Source of the DNA: Micractinium sp. NFX-FRZ
Taxonomy: Eukaryota; Chlorophyta; Trebouxiophyceae; Chlorellales; Chlorellaceae
Direction of reading: 5' to 3'
Assembly: GCA_029339195.1 (NCBI GenBank)
Contig: JAPTJF010000198.1
Location: forward strand, 40,542-104,541
DNA length: 64,000 nt
Part shown: positions 1 to 10,211 of the stretch, piece after piece
Layout: each line of letters begins with the position of its first letter
Position numbering within the stretch: the stretch's first letter is position 1
Notes under the pieces: model-generated
Databases searched by the model: none
Told to the model about the DNA's origin: nothing
Seen by the model: only the letters and a program-made list of their open reading frames with translations
Program-made: the position numbers and the translations under genes

Positions 1-234
1 CACCCACCCTGTCTGCTGGGCAAGAAGGCAGCGTCAGGTAGCCAGCCTGGCCGTCCTAATTCTGCCCCCTAACCACGACTCCTTCAACCAATGTGTTCTA
101 ACACCTGCAAGAAGCCAGCTAGACGCGCGGGCATTGAACTGTGGCAAGCCTCGTGACGTTCACCCCACCCTTGAAACACTTTGACCTGTGTTCCCTCTCC
201 CCCCACACCCACACCCACACCCACACGCTAGCAG
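1..234. other. Intronic or upstream sequence at window edge
   Basis: No supported exon. This is probably the intron preceding the exon at 235. It contains a short CACACC-type tandem repeat at about 203-227, just before the apparent acceptor CAG that ends at 234. Confidence 0.5.
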
Positions 235-677
235 CACCTGCAAAAGGCCAGCCCCGAGGACATTGAGCTGGGCAAGCCCCTGGCGCGGCAGGGCCTGGGT
301 GCCATGGAAGCCCTGCGCCTGGTGGTGCGCCAGGAGCACGTGTCGGCGGTGCAGATCGCCTGTGGACTGCGCAAGGTGGGTTGCGTTTGGTGGGGCAGAA
401 GCACGCGTTGCGGGCATGTGGGGGAGGGTGATGGCCGGGTGGGCGTGGGGATGGGCGCGCGGGTGGTGCGGCAGGGGCACGTGTCGGCGGCGCCAATTGC
501 CTGCAGGCTGGGCTGCGCCTTTGCTCCCCAAACCGCCCCCCTCTCCCTCTCCTTCTCGCTTTGCAGGTGCTTTCGTCGGTGCAGCAGGCGCGGCTGGCGG
601 TGGCCGCCTGGCCCTGGTACCCAGACCCAGCCAAGTGGGCGCCCCTTCTGTGCGAGAGGGCCGACTCGGCCAACTAG
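235..677 (+). CDS. 3' end of an unrecognised gene (two exons)
   Basis: I do not recognise the product. The exons are 235-375 and 567-677. The donor GTGGGT follows an AAG codon, the acceptor is TTTGCAG, and the phase is 0 on both sides. Together they encode 83 residues ending in ERADSAN and a TAG stop. The stretch is rich in Leu, Ala and Val with charged positions, as in an amphipathic helical C-terminal domain (for example GAMEALRLVVRQEHVS), followed by a Trp/Pro-containing tail (AAWPWYPDPAKW). The 5' part of the gene lies outside the window. The next gene is convergent on the minus strand. The exon joining is good but the function is unknown. Confidence 0.6.
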
Positions 678-1274
678 ATCAGCGCAGCCTGGGTGGTGGG
701 CCTGCTATTGTGGCGGCCGGTGGGCCGGCCTTTGAGAGCGGCAAGCGGGAGCGACGCCTCAATTGCGGGCTGGCGCCTGCTCCCGAGATGCCTAGGCGGG
801 CGGCTGCCTCGCCCCGCCACCGCCCGTGTTTCACTGCACGGACTACCTGTTGTGTGCGGGGTACCCACCCCGCCCCAACTGTCACAGCGCATTTCAATCT
901 AGAGGAAGATCGATCTTGATTAATATGGCAATGCCTAGCAACAACCCCACCTCACCCGCCCAGAGGGGTTGGTGTGACCGGCATATGCATGTTCTGTACC
1001 AACACTCACTTAGTCTTGTGGCTCACACCGAGTCTGTGTGTGCCTTTACACCCTCCCCCACTCTGTGCCTTGACCCACCCACCCTGGCCCCACCCGCCCA
1101 CCCATGACGTGCTTTTCTCGACCCCGCCCGCTGAGCATGCGCGCAGCAAGTCAGCAGCAACCGCAGCTCTGATTGGGAAGCTTACAGTAACTCGCCATTA
1201 GACGTCCACACGACACAGTGAAGGCAGGGCAGGCACAAGCATCCGGACAGCAGAGCCTGGAGAGCAGCATTGCG
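678..1274. other. Convergent 3' intergenic region
   Basis: About 600 bases between the stop of the plus-strand gene at 677 and the stop of the minus-strand BFR1-like gene at 1275. Both 3' UTRs must lie here. I see no ORF with coding character. Confidence 0.6.
1182..1186 (-). terminator. TGTAA polyadenylation signal for BFR1-like gene
   Basis: The complement reads TGTAA about 90 nt downstream of the minus-strand stop at 1275. TGTAA is the usual 3'-end signal of chlorophyte nuclear genes. Confidence 0.5.
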
Positions 1275-4200
1275 TCAGGTCTCTGCTGTCAGCTCAGTCT
1301 GCGGCTGGCTGTCGCCTGCCTCCTTGGCGCCAGTGGCAGCGCTGCTGCTGCCAGGACCTGCATTGGCAGAGTCGCCGCTGCTCTCTGGCCGGCCGCCACT
1401 GCGGCCAGCCCCTCGCCCCCGCCCGCCGCGCCCGCCCTGCCTGCCTCCCCCTCGTCCCCCGCGGCCCTCGCCGCGCCCGACGCGGCCGCTGCGGTCACCG
1501 CCGCCGGCTGCTGGCGGCCCCTCGCCCCCGCTGGACACCCGCACTTCGCCAGCCTCGCCGCTGCGCACTTCGCCAGCACCGCTGCGCCCATCCTCCTCGC
1601 CACTCCCATCCGCTGCCTGCTCGCCCTCTCCCTCTTCCTCCCCCTGGCCCCGCCGCTCCTGACGCGCCTCCCGTGCCGCCTTCCGCCCAACATACTCCTC
1701 ATACCTGCATGCATGAAACACACATGAGCTTAGCCAGAAGCTCATATAGCATGACGAAGTGCTGCCGGTGCAGTGTAGTTGATGCACTTTGGGAAGGGTG
1801 CTGGTGACCTGCAAGCACCAGCAGCTGCCCTCCTCCTGTCCTGCACCCCACGCACCGCTGCCGCCGCTCCTCCTGCTGCGCACGGAATGCGGCCTGCTGC
1901 GCCTTGAACGCCGCCCACCTGCATCAGTGGGACAAGCAGGGGATGGGGAGGGTCAGGATGCATCGGGATGATGGTCAGAACAGGGCTTCCACATCTCCAG
2001 CTATGAGGCATGATGAGCAAGGACTGTCTCATACTGGCGCAGGCAACTGCTCACATCACCGGGCTCTGATATTCATGTGAAGGGCGCAGGCGTGTGCTTA
2101 CGTGGCGTCCAGCTCAGCACGCAGCTCCTTGACCTTGGCGTACGCCACCGTATTCATAGCCCTGCATAACAATGGGACAAGAAGCAACGCATGGGCGCAC
2201 AGACACATGCCCACGCTGGCATCGACGTATATACGTACCACCTGGCTCATGCCCTTCCCAAACCTGCAAAGCATTTGATGGCATGTGAAGCCACAGGCAC
2301 ATGGCGGTTTTCTACACAAACGGGCTGCTTGCTACAGCATGCAGCCGCGGTCTGTGGGCCAGCTACCCCCGGGTCCCAGCACCGGCCCACCTGCACTCGT
2401 CCCGCTCCCGCAACAGGGCCGCCAGAGCAGCGCCCTCCTTTGCCTCCGCAGCTGCCAGAGACTTCAGCTCCTTTTGTGCTGCCGCCTCCTGCTCCTTCAC
2501 CTGGGGACGGCAAGAGCAGGCAAAGCAGGCGAGGGTTTGCCAGGCGGCCCTCAGCTGCAGCAGCAGTAACCTGACCGAAGCCCTGCTGAACAACAGCAGG
2601 CGAGGCAGCGAGCCACTAAGAGGAGAAATGATCACAGTGTGGATGCAAAGCCCGCCAGGCGCAGCAGGCACAGCGCACGGCACGTGGCAGTCCCTCCAAC
2701 GAGGCACGCACCCAGTTGCAGCATGCACGGCGCACACACCTTGGCAATCTGCGCTTCCAAGCTGGCGGCTGATGCACGCTCGCCCTCCAGGAATCCGGTG
2801 TCATCTGCCAGCTCGCTTGCCTGCGCCTTGAGCTCTCCTTTGAGCGCCTCCACACGGCTGCACGGCAGGTGGGAGACGGGGAGGCACTGCATTCATTGAC
2901 ATACCGGAGCATGCCAGCTCGCTTGCCTGCGCACCCCCCTGCGCGCTTCTGCCGCATCACCACCCGCTTCCTCCTAAAGCCTTCCCCCCGCATGTAATAT
3001 CTACACGCACGTTACATGCTCTGCACGCTCCCCCACCCACCTGCGGCTCCTCTGCAGCGCCTCCACCTGCTCCCGCGCCCGCCGCTCCTCTGTCGCCTCC
3101 AGCCCCCCGCTCGCCAGCCGCTCCTCCAGCTCAGCAATCTGCGCCTCGATGTCTGCCACTGCAGGCAGGCACGGCAAGGCACAAGCCATGGTGAAGGGGG
3201 GGCGAGTGGGCAGGAGTGGAGGTAAAGGCTGGGAAGGGCGCCGCAAGCCTCTCTTCCCGCCCACACTTCTGAACATCAGTGTCCTGCCGTGCAGACCGGC
3301 CCCTGTACTCGTGCCAACCGTGCACGTGTGGGGCGGGGTGAAGACGACAGCGCGGCAGCAGGGCCAGCACGTACCGCCCCAGAGGCACGCCCTCACCCCC
3401 TGTAGAGCACCAAGAGCGGATCGAAGCAATGCAGGACAGGTGAGCAAGCCCCCCACCCCGCCCCACCCTGGCCGCTCCTTTCCCCCACTCTACATACTTC
3501 CCCACCTCCCTCTCTTCCCTTGGAGCGCCAAACTACGTAGTTGGCCCCACCCACAGACCCGCCTGCCCGCCCACCCACCCACCCTTGGCGAACCGGCTGC
3601 CTGAGCGCATGTCTTTCAGGGAGGCCTTGGCCCGCTCCCGTGCCTCTCGTGCCTCCTCCACCTGCCTCACCACACGGTCACGCTGGGCCTGCGGGGGGTT
3701 CACAAGCATCTCATCGGTTTTCGAGTTATCAAACGTGAGTGCCCGTGTGCTGAGAGCAGGGTACTACAGAGCGCCCGAGCATTGGCGGGAAACATGCACG
3801 GCTGTGTGCAGTGCTGTGTGGGGGTAAGCAGGTGGGGGCGCGTGGGGGGGCAGGGCACCGCAGCGGACACAGCAGGCAGCATGCCAGCTGGCGCGGCAGG
3901 CAGGCAGGCACGCGGGTGTAAATCTGTGTCCAACCCGGCCACCGCTCCACCCGCTTTGGCAGCCTCACCCCAACCCGAGCCCACACATTGCCACCTACAT
4001 GAGCACACAGCCTGTGGTCACACACATCAACTGCTAACAGTTCCACACCTGCAGCCGCACACAGCTTTGCGGCGCCTGCCAGCTCACCGTCAGCTTCTGC
4101 AGCTGCGCATGCAGCTCCGCCACGCGTGCCCGGGCAGCCTGCAGCCCCGGTGAGCCGCGGGAGGTGCCCTTGCGCTTGTTCTCGATCAGCACCCGCAGCT

Positions 4201-4460
4201 CCTCGGATCGCTGCTTGTGCGTGGCAACTGCCGGGTGGGTGGGAGGGTGGTGGGTCAGATCATCTGTGAGATCAAGGGAGCAACCAGGCCCAATGCACTT
4301 CCCCTTGATCAGCCGAGCACCCACGACTGCTTGCTTTGCCGGCGTGCCTGCACCCACTTGTCTGCTGGAGCACGGCCAGCATCGCCTTTGTCTCCTCATC
4401 ATCCGGCCTCTCCGGCCGTGGGATGCGGTGTGCCGACGCATTGCTGGTGGGAGTCGCCAT
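1275..4460 (-). CDS. BFR1: BFR1-like (nuclear segregation protein) coiled-coil protein
   Basis: Nine exons: 4460-4358, 4227-4088, 3688-3583, 3158-3041, 2857-2740, 2500-2391, 2161-2102, 1918-1856 and 1704-1275. All phases close, giving 415 aa. The start is MATPTSNASA. The protein is a continuous charged coiled coil with the order seen in yeast Bfr1: an N-terminal RPERPDDEE segment, a VATHKQRSEELR-type helix, the block IAELEERLASGGLEATEERR (compare the Bfr1 motif IEESIASGDL), then LLRERDECR, VKELRAELDA and AAFKAQQAAFRAQQEERRQR. The last ~100 residues are disordered and rich in Gly/Arg (RGG boxes), fitting RNA binding. Yeast Bfr1 is a polysome and ER-associated mRNA-binding protein. A similar role here, in the cytosol, is inferred from family resemblance. 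The third exon could start up to 42 nt earlier. Confidence 0.75.
2807..2932. repeat. Exon 5 segment copied into intron 4 of the BFR1-like gene
   Basis: A 20-base sequence at 2807-2826, inside exon 5, recurs exactly at 2913-2932 in the adjacent intron (offset 106). The flanks have diverged. Confidence 0.7.
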
Positions 4461-5796
4461 TGCGAGCCACAGCTGGCGGGCCTGCGGGCTACAGGAGGGG
4501 CGCATTCAGCCCAGAGCCGCCAGCCAGCGGCACAGGCAGCGGAGGCGGCGGCAGGGGCGGGACCAGACGGCGCGGCGCAACGGCGGGCCTGCGGGTGCAC
4601 CTGCAGCGTTGGCACGACCTTACGCAGCCCAATTCGAGCGCTAGACTCCTGGCGTGCTGGCAGGGGCACGATCCGCTGACCGCCGGAACTCTGCGCTCTC
4701 CAGAAGCGGCCTCCCTGGTTGCAAACGCCAGATAAATGAATCTGAGGGGCTGCCGCTGGGTCTGTGGCAAAGGCGATGCACCAAGCGTAGCAGATCACCT
4801 GCTCTGCCTCCGCCGCCCGCACTGGACGTCAGCTTGACGTGCACAGCGGTGTGTTCACGCGTCATCCGCCTGCAGGGGGCCCCCTTGAAAGCGTGCGACT
4901 GATACCTCAAGGGCCATAGATATGATCCTCCCCGTGTTGAACAATGCCTTTGAATACAGCCAGTGTGTATTGCACCCCAGCTGTAGGCGTGCTGTCGGGA
5001 ATGCAAGTATAGGTGCCTGGCTGCACCGCCTCCCGACTCTATGCGGGAACCCTCTTCAGCAATCAAGAGAAGCCTGCCAAACCAGCCCGTCATGATTCGA
5101 GCAGGAGTGTCATTCACCAAAGTACTGCCACTGCATTTTCCTTGGGAGGGGCAACAGCAGCAGCTGGCGGGGCCGAGCGTTGGCTGAATGCTTCAGCTGC
5201 TGCTGTCGTTAGCAGAGGCCCTGCCACTTCCTGCGTCTCGATAAAAGGCATTACTGTCCCTTGTTCAAGGGGCGTTTGGCACAGCAGCAGTAAGGCATCT
5301 GCCTGCAGTGGCACCACACTCTTGCACACCCTTACAGGGCTGCATTGTCCGGCACGCTGACCTCTGATGCGGCAGGCAAATTGCCATCTGCTGCAGTAGG
5401 CACACTGGTGTGGCCTTGAATATTATGCGGTATATTTACAACGCATTCGTTGGCATACTCATTGACCTACTTATGTGATTCTGTTTGAAACAAATCGGGC
5501 GCCCAGGATTCCGAATCGTTGCAGCAGCTGGCGACTTCCGGTGGGTCGTGCACTGCGCTGCAACACTGCGAGCCCTGTGCGGGATTACACTCCCCATGTG
5601 AACCAGCCATGTACAGTTTACATGCTGGGTCGGTGGCAGGACAAGGACCGCAACGCACACTGAGGCCTTTGAGCAGACACAGCGGGCCCGCCACCTCAGC
5701 AGATGCACAAGATTTCACGGGCTAAACCGGAAGCTGGCTTTCATCCTGACACTTACACAACCTCTCCCACACAAGTTCCGAAACAAGCAGCAAGCT
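4461..5796. other. Divergent promoter region between BFR1-like gene and PSRP1
   Basis: About 1.3 kb separates the two divergent start codons (4460 minus, 5797 plus). Several small ORFs exist on both strands, but none has a domain, good codon use or splice continuity. I read it as two promoters and 5' UTRs. Confidence 0.55.
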
Positions 5797-8342
5797 ATGC
5801 AGGCACTCGCAAGGCCGCGACCCGCAGCGATGGCAGCCCGCCCCCACACCGGCGCGCCGATCGCATTCCGGCAGCTTCCTGCGCGTGTCGTGCGCCGGAC
5901 TGTGGTGGCAGTGCGGGCAGAGGCGACCGCATCCGCCGCGAAAATTGTTGTTCAGGGGCGCAACGTCGAGGTGACCCCCGCCATCAAGCAGGCCGTCGAG
6001 GACAAAGTGGGCAAGGCTACCAAGAACTTTGATGGCGTCAAGGAGGTGGGTTGGGCAGGGCAAAGTCTCGGACCTCGCTCTCGAACGCTTGCAACGCCGC
6101 TGATCGCCGCTGATCGGGCCTGCCAGGCGCCAAAAGCAACGCCGGGGCCACGATGGCGGCCATCGCTATGGGTTGGGGCGGTGTGGCTGCAGTGGCCGCT
6201 GCCTGCCGCCGCCGCCAGCAGAGCTGGCCCTCCCGTACACCGCCCTTAGCTGCACCTCTCGAGCCTGCCTCATCATCTGATGTGTGTCCTCACCCGCGCA
6301 CCTCTCGCAGATCGATGTGAAGCTGTCTGTGCGTGGCAACGCTCGCGGCCGGAGCACCGAGGCACACCACCAGCGCGACCAGATTGTGGAGGTCACCGTC
6401 TTCACGCTCAGGTGGGTGCGATGCGTGGCCTGCCCCCTTGCTGTTTGTATCAGAGGACCTCGCTGTTGTTGTTGCTTGATTTGCGTAGCCCATCCAGCTG
6501 AGGAGGCCCTGTGACCGCCAGGGACGGGTGCAAGCTCACGGTTGCCAGCCGGGTCACGCATGTCGCCGCGTCCACGCTCCACTGTGCAAGTCTCCCAATC
6601 GATGCTACATATCCATCCGTGCTAAGCTAGCCACACTTCTATCACTGACGAACCGATGCTGCGTATTCATCCGTGCTAAGCTAGGCACACTTCTATCACT
6701 GGTCAAGTGCTGCAGGCACGGCGTGGTGCGCGTGGAGGACTGCGAGTCGGACCTGTACGCCGCCGTGGACCTGGTGTCCGACAAGCTCAAGCGCAAGCTG
6801 GTCAAGGTGGGATGTAGGGGGGTGGCGCCGTCAGCTGTGCTGGTGCTGTGTTCGGTACTGAGCCCCTGCTGAGCTGTGCTGTGCTGTGCTGAGCTGTGGT
6901 TGCTCACATGGATCCGGTCAGTGGTGTGGGGCTGTTGGACTCCAGCGCAGGCAGGCAAAGCGGGGTGTCCCCACTGCACGCTGTCGTGCTGTGAAGGGGT
7001 GACATGGGCTGGTACTGCTGCTCCTTTGGTACTGAAACTAGCTCAAGCGCAAGCTGTTCTTGGTGTGCATGGTATGCGGCGCTCTGATTGAAATCTCATC
7101 ACTACCTGGCTAACCATCAGCCACGTCTCCCCCGGTGCGCTGCAGGTGAAGGAGCGGGCGGTGCAGAAGGCCAACTGGCCCGGCCGCGGCGGCCCCAAGG
7201 CAAGTGCCCGCCAGCAGGAGCAGCCTGCCCTCCTGAACACAGGGTGGCTGGCTGTGGCCCGCCCTGCCCTCCCATGCTGTGCCTACCAGGTCTCGCCTCG
7301 AGCCCCCGTCCGCCGCCGAGCCGCCTCTTGCACCTGCACCTCCACTCCAACCCAGCATCCCCTCGTGGTTCTGCACATGTGACACCAGCTTTAAATGCCC
7401 CATCTCGCTCTGCCTGCCTGCCCGCAGGGTGGGGACACCATTGAGGCCCACCTGCCCACGGAGGATGTGGTGGACAAGCTGCCCACCGACCAGCTGGCGC
7501 CGCCCTTCCCCGAGGTGGTCAGGTGTGTGGGTGTGTGTGTTTGTGAAGGGTGGGTGAAGGGTGGGTGGCCGCTGCCTGGGCAGGCCAGCAGGCATGCTGC
7601 CCACTGGCCACCTGGCGCCGCCTTTCCCTGAGGTGGTCAACTGCATTGCCTCTTGAAGCTCCCCCACGCCTGCATTCCCTGTGCCAATATTTGTTCGACA
7701 CTGCAGGGAGAAGGTGATGGAGGTGGCGGCCATGAACACAAACGATGCGCTGGAGCAGATTGAGAACGTGAGTCGGGGGTGACGACACGTCAAGGGCGGC
7801 GGAAGGGAAGGTGTCGAGGGGGATGGGCAGGGCAGGAGGGAGGGCATGGGGAAGGCCGGGAGCTGCCACCTGCCAGGCTGCTGCTGCCGTGAATTCGGTA
7901 TGTGAGTGGCTAGTGATGTTGAGTCCAAAGCGAGAGGTTGAAGGCGGGGGAGCCGTGTTGAGGTTGCAAGCTGCGCATGAGCGGCGAGCATCCGCTTGCT
8001 TGCCTGCCTGCCGCCTGCCTTCTAGGTGCCATCTCTGTTCAATTGCCGAGCTCCAATCGTGCGACTGCAGGTGGGCCACGACTTCTTCCTCTTCCGTGAT
8101 GCCGAGGACAGCAACACACTAAAAATCCTGTACCGCCGCAAGTGAGTGATGCGACTTGCGCTGCCGTGTGCTGCCTCCTGAAGCCCGCTCTGGTGCCGCT
8201 GCCAGGCTCATGCATGGTTTGCCGGCACCTAGTTTCCTCGTGCCCTGCCTCACTGGACCCCATGCTGATCTTCTGCCTCCGCTCACCTGCCTGCCCGCCT
8301 GGCAGGTCTCACGGGTACGGTGTGATCGTGCCCCGCGGCTGA
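5797..8342 (+). CDS. PSRP1: Plastid ribosome hibernation factor PSRP1 (long HPF)
   Basis: Eight exons: 5797-6045, 6311-6411, 6716-6806, 7146-7199, 7428-7522, 7707-7767, 8071-8141 and 8306-8342. They encode 252 aa with every phase closing. Residues 1-42 are Arg/Ala/Pro-rich without acidic residues, a typical chloroplast transit peptide ending near VVAVRAEA. The ribosome-binding S30AE fold follows (KIVVQGRNVEVTPAIKQAVE ... DLVSDKLKRKLVK). The C-terminal dimerisation domain of long HPFs is also present (FPEVVREK, ALEQIENVGHDFFLFRDAED, then YGVIVPRG at the end). The family binds the 30S decoding centre of plastid ribosomes and pairs idle 70S particles under dark or stress conditions. Intron 4 uses a GC donor (AAG then GCAAGT). 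Introns 2 and 5 contain local duplications, listed separately. Confidence 0.93.
6600..6701 (+). repeat. Two-copy tandem repeat (54-nt period) in PSRP1 intron 2
   Basis: The block starting CGATGCT at 6600 is repeated from 6654 with a few substitutions. Both copies contain CCGTGCTAAGCTAG and CACACTTCTATCACTG. It lies wholly in the intron, ending just before the exon 3 acceptor. Confidence 0.8.
7479..7641 (+). repeat. Degenerate copy of PSRP1 exon 5 3' end inside intron 5
   Basis: The last ~45 bases of exon 5 (7479-7524, through GAGGTGGTCAGGTG) recur at 7596-7641 in the next intron (GAGGTGGTCAACTG), an offset of 117. The copy keeps most of the codons but has lost the GT donor. Confidence 0.8.
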
Positions 8343-9234
8343 TCGGCTGCTTATGCTGCCAACCAGCGAGCACCCCTTGTGCGGCAGCCTCGAGTCGGCG
8401 AGGCGCAGGCCCGCCACGCCTCCTCCTCTCCCTGCCACGCCCAGTATCTCACCCCATATGCACTCCCATCCTTGTGAAGTATTGCTTGCTGCTGCGCCGC
8501 CCCGCTTCCTCGTCGGTGGGGCGCCACCATGCCCTGTCCTTTGTCACAACACATATGCCGGGCCCAAACGCCACTGTGGCGGTTGGTCGGCACGTTCAGT
8601 GGCGGCGGGCCTGCCCGCCTCCCTCTCCCTGCTCAATTTTCGGGGTCTGTTTTCCACCCTGCGAATGAACCCAACAAATGAGCTCCACAACACCACTCCT
8701 GTAATTCCTGAGAGTGTTGCCAGTGGCATAAGGAGGGCAGAAGGGGGAGCAAGGCAGCCGGAGCGTTGTGGCGGGGGCAAGCGGGAGGACCTCAGGTAGG
8801 GTTTCTGACGCTCCGGAGGCTTCAGCAAGGCATGCCATTCGGCGTGTTGAGCGCGGGCTTCGTCCTGGCGCCTTCCTGCAGCATTGCTCCGTCTTTCGGC
8901 ATGCCGCGGCACCGCCAACTCGGATCATGTCAGCGCTGGCATGATTTCCCGGTCAAGCCCATGCAATTCGGCAGCCTTGAAGCCACACTTGCAGCCAGCC
9001 CGAGCAGCAGCAGCCGCGACAGCAGCAGCTTTGCAAGAACCCCATCCAAGCCCCGCAGCCCTGTGATCGCAACCTTCCCGCAGCAGCCCGCACGCCCATC
9101 TCCCTTGCTTCACCAATTCCAAGCCCAAGAGCCCTCCCCTGCCGAGCGCCAGCCTACATCTGAGACACCCCAGCACGGGAGCAGCCCTGGAGGCGCCGGC
9201 AGCAGCCGAGGCGGTGCAGGACTCGGTGGAGGCG
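8343..9234. other. Intergenic: PSRP1 3' UTR and 4E-T-like 5' region
   Basis: About 890 bases. It contains TGTAA at 8700-8704, a candidate 3'-end signal for PSRP1. The frame leading into the ATG at 9235 is open back to about 9067 with no upstream ATG, so 9235 is taken as the start. No other gene is seen. Confidence 0.5.
8700..8704 (+). terminator. TGTAA signal, candidate PSRP1 3' end
   Basis: TGTAA about 360 nt after the PSRP1 stop. It is the only one I noticed before the next gene. Confidence 0.35.
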
Positions 9235-10180
9235 ATGGAACAGAGCTCCCAGCAGCCCGCCACGATGCCGCCCTCAGTTCGCTACTCGAGGTGCGCGCTG
9301 CAGTGGGCTGTGGCTTGCGGAGGGCCCGCAGCTTGTCCAGAGTGCATCAAGCGTTGATCATGCCCAATCGCTGCCCCTCGCCCGCAGGGAAGAGCTCCTG
9401 GCGCTGCGGGACCGCCCGGGGTGTCGGGGCTTGCCTCCAGGCCTCGATGCGGACGACCTGAGGTGAGGGGAAGCTGAATGCGCGGCGCTGACCTGCCGGA
9501 TCGCTGCACAGACCTGCACGGAAGAGGGCCGGAGCGGGGCGGTGCGAAAGCCACCCGCCGGCACTCTGCGGCGGCGCCTGCGAACTCCCACACGCTGCTG
9601 AGCACTCCCCTTGCCTTGCCCACCTTGTGCAGCGACCTGCAAGAGTCCTGCTTCTTTGACAAGTCGCCCACGCTGGATGCCGGCATCTACCTGGGCCCGC
9701 AGCGGGGCCCTGCCGGGGCACGGGCGCCTTTCGGCGCCGCCGCGCGACGCCCTGCAGGTGCGCTGCCTCCTTAGCTGCATGCAGCGTTGCATACAATGGA
9801 TGCTTTTGGGGACAATTGAGCTGCAGGGCAGAGGCACGCCGCGCTGCCTCGCTCCAGCCTGGCAGCCGTTGCACCGACCAGCCCACGTGCCTGCACCCAT
9901 CTTTCTTGCTTTCGCCGCCTCCTCCTGCACTCCTCCCTGAAGGCACGCCCGGCCCCATTCATTCTCGCCTGATCGACGAGGAGGAGCGAGGTCCCTACCA
10001 GCGCGTGAACTCTGGCCAGCTGAGCACCGCTTTTGGCGGCGGCGGCAGCCCCAGCAAGCCGCAGGCCATCGCGGCGGCAGTGCGTGCAGCTGCGCCGCCG
10101 GGACTTGCGGCCGCGGGTGGTGCCGCCCGCTATGAGGACCCAGCAAAGATGGACCGCTGGGATAGCCGGAAGCTGGATCG

Positions 10181-10211
<31 letters not shown>

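Noticed and set aside
2239..2263. Possible 25-base exon (FGKGMSQ) in the BFR1-like gene
   Set aside because: Skipping it joins exons 6 and 7 in phase. Including it breaks the frame.
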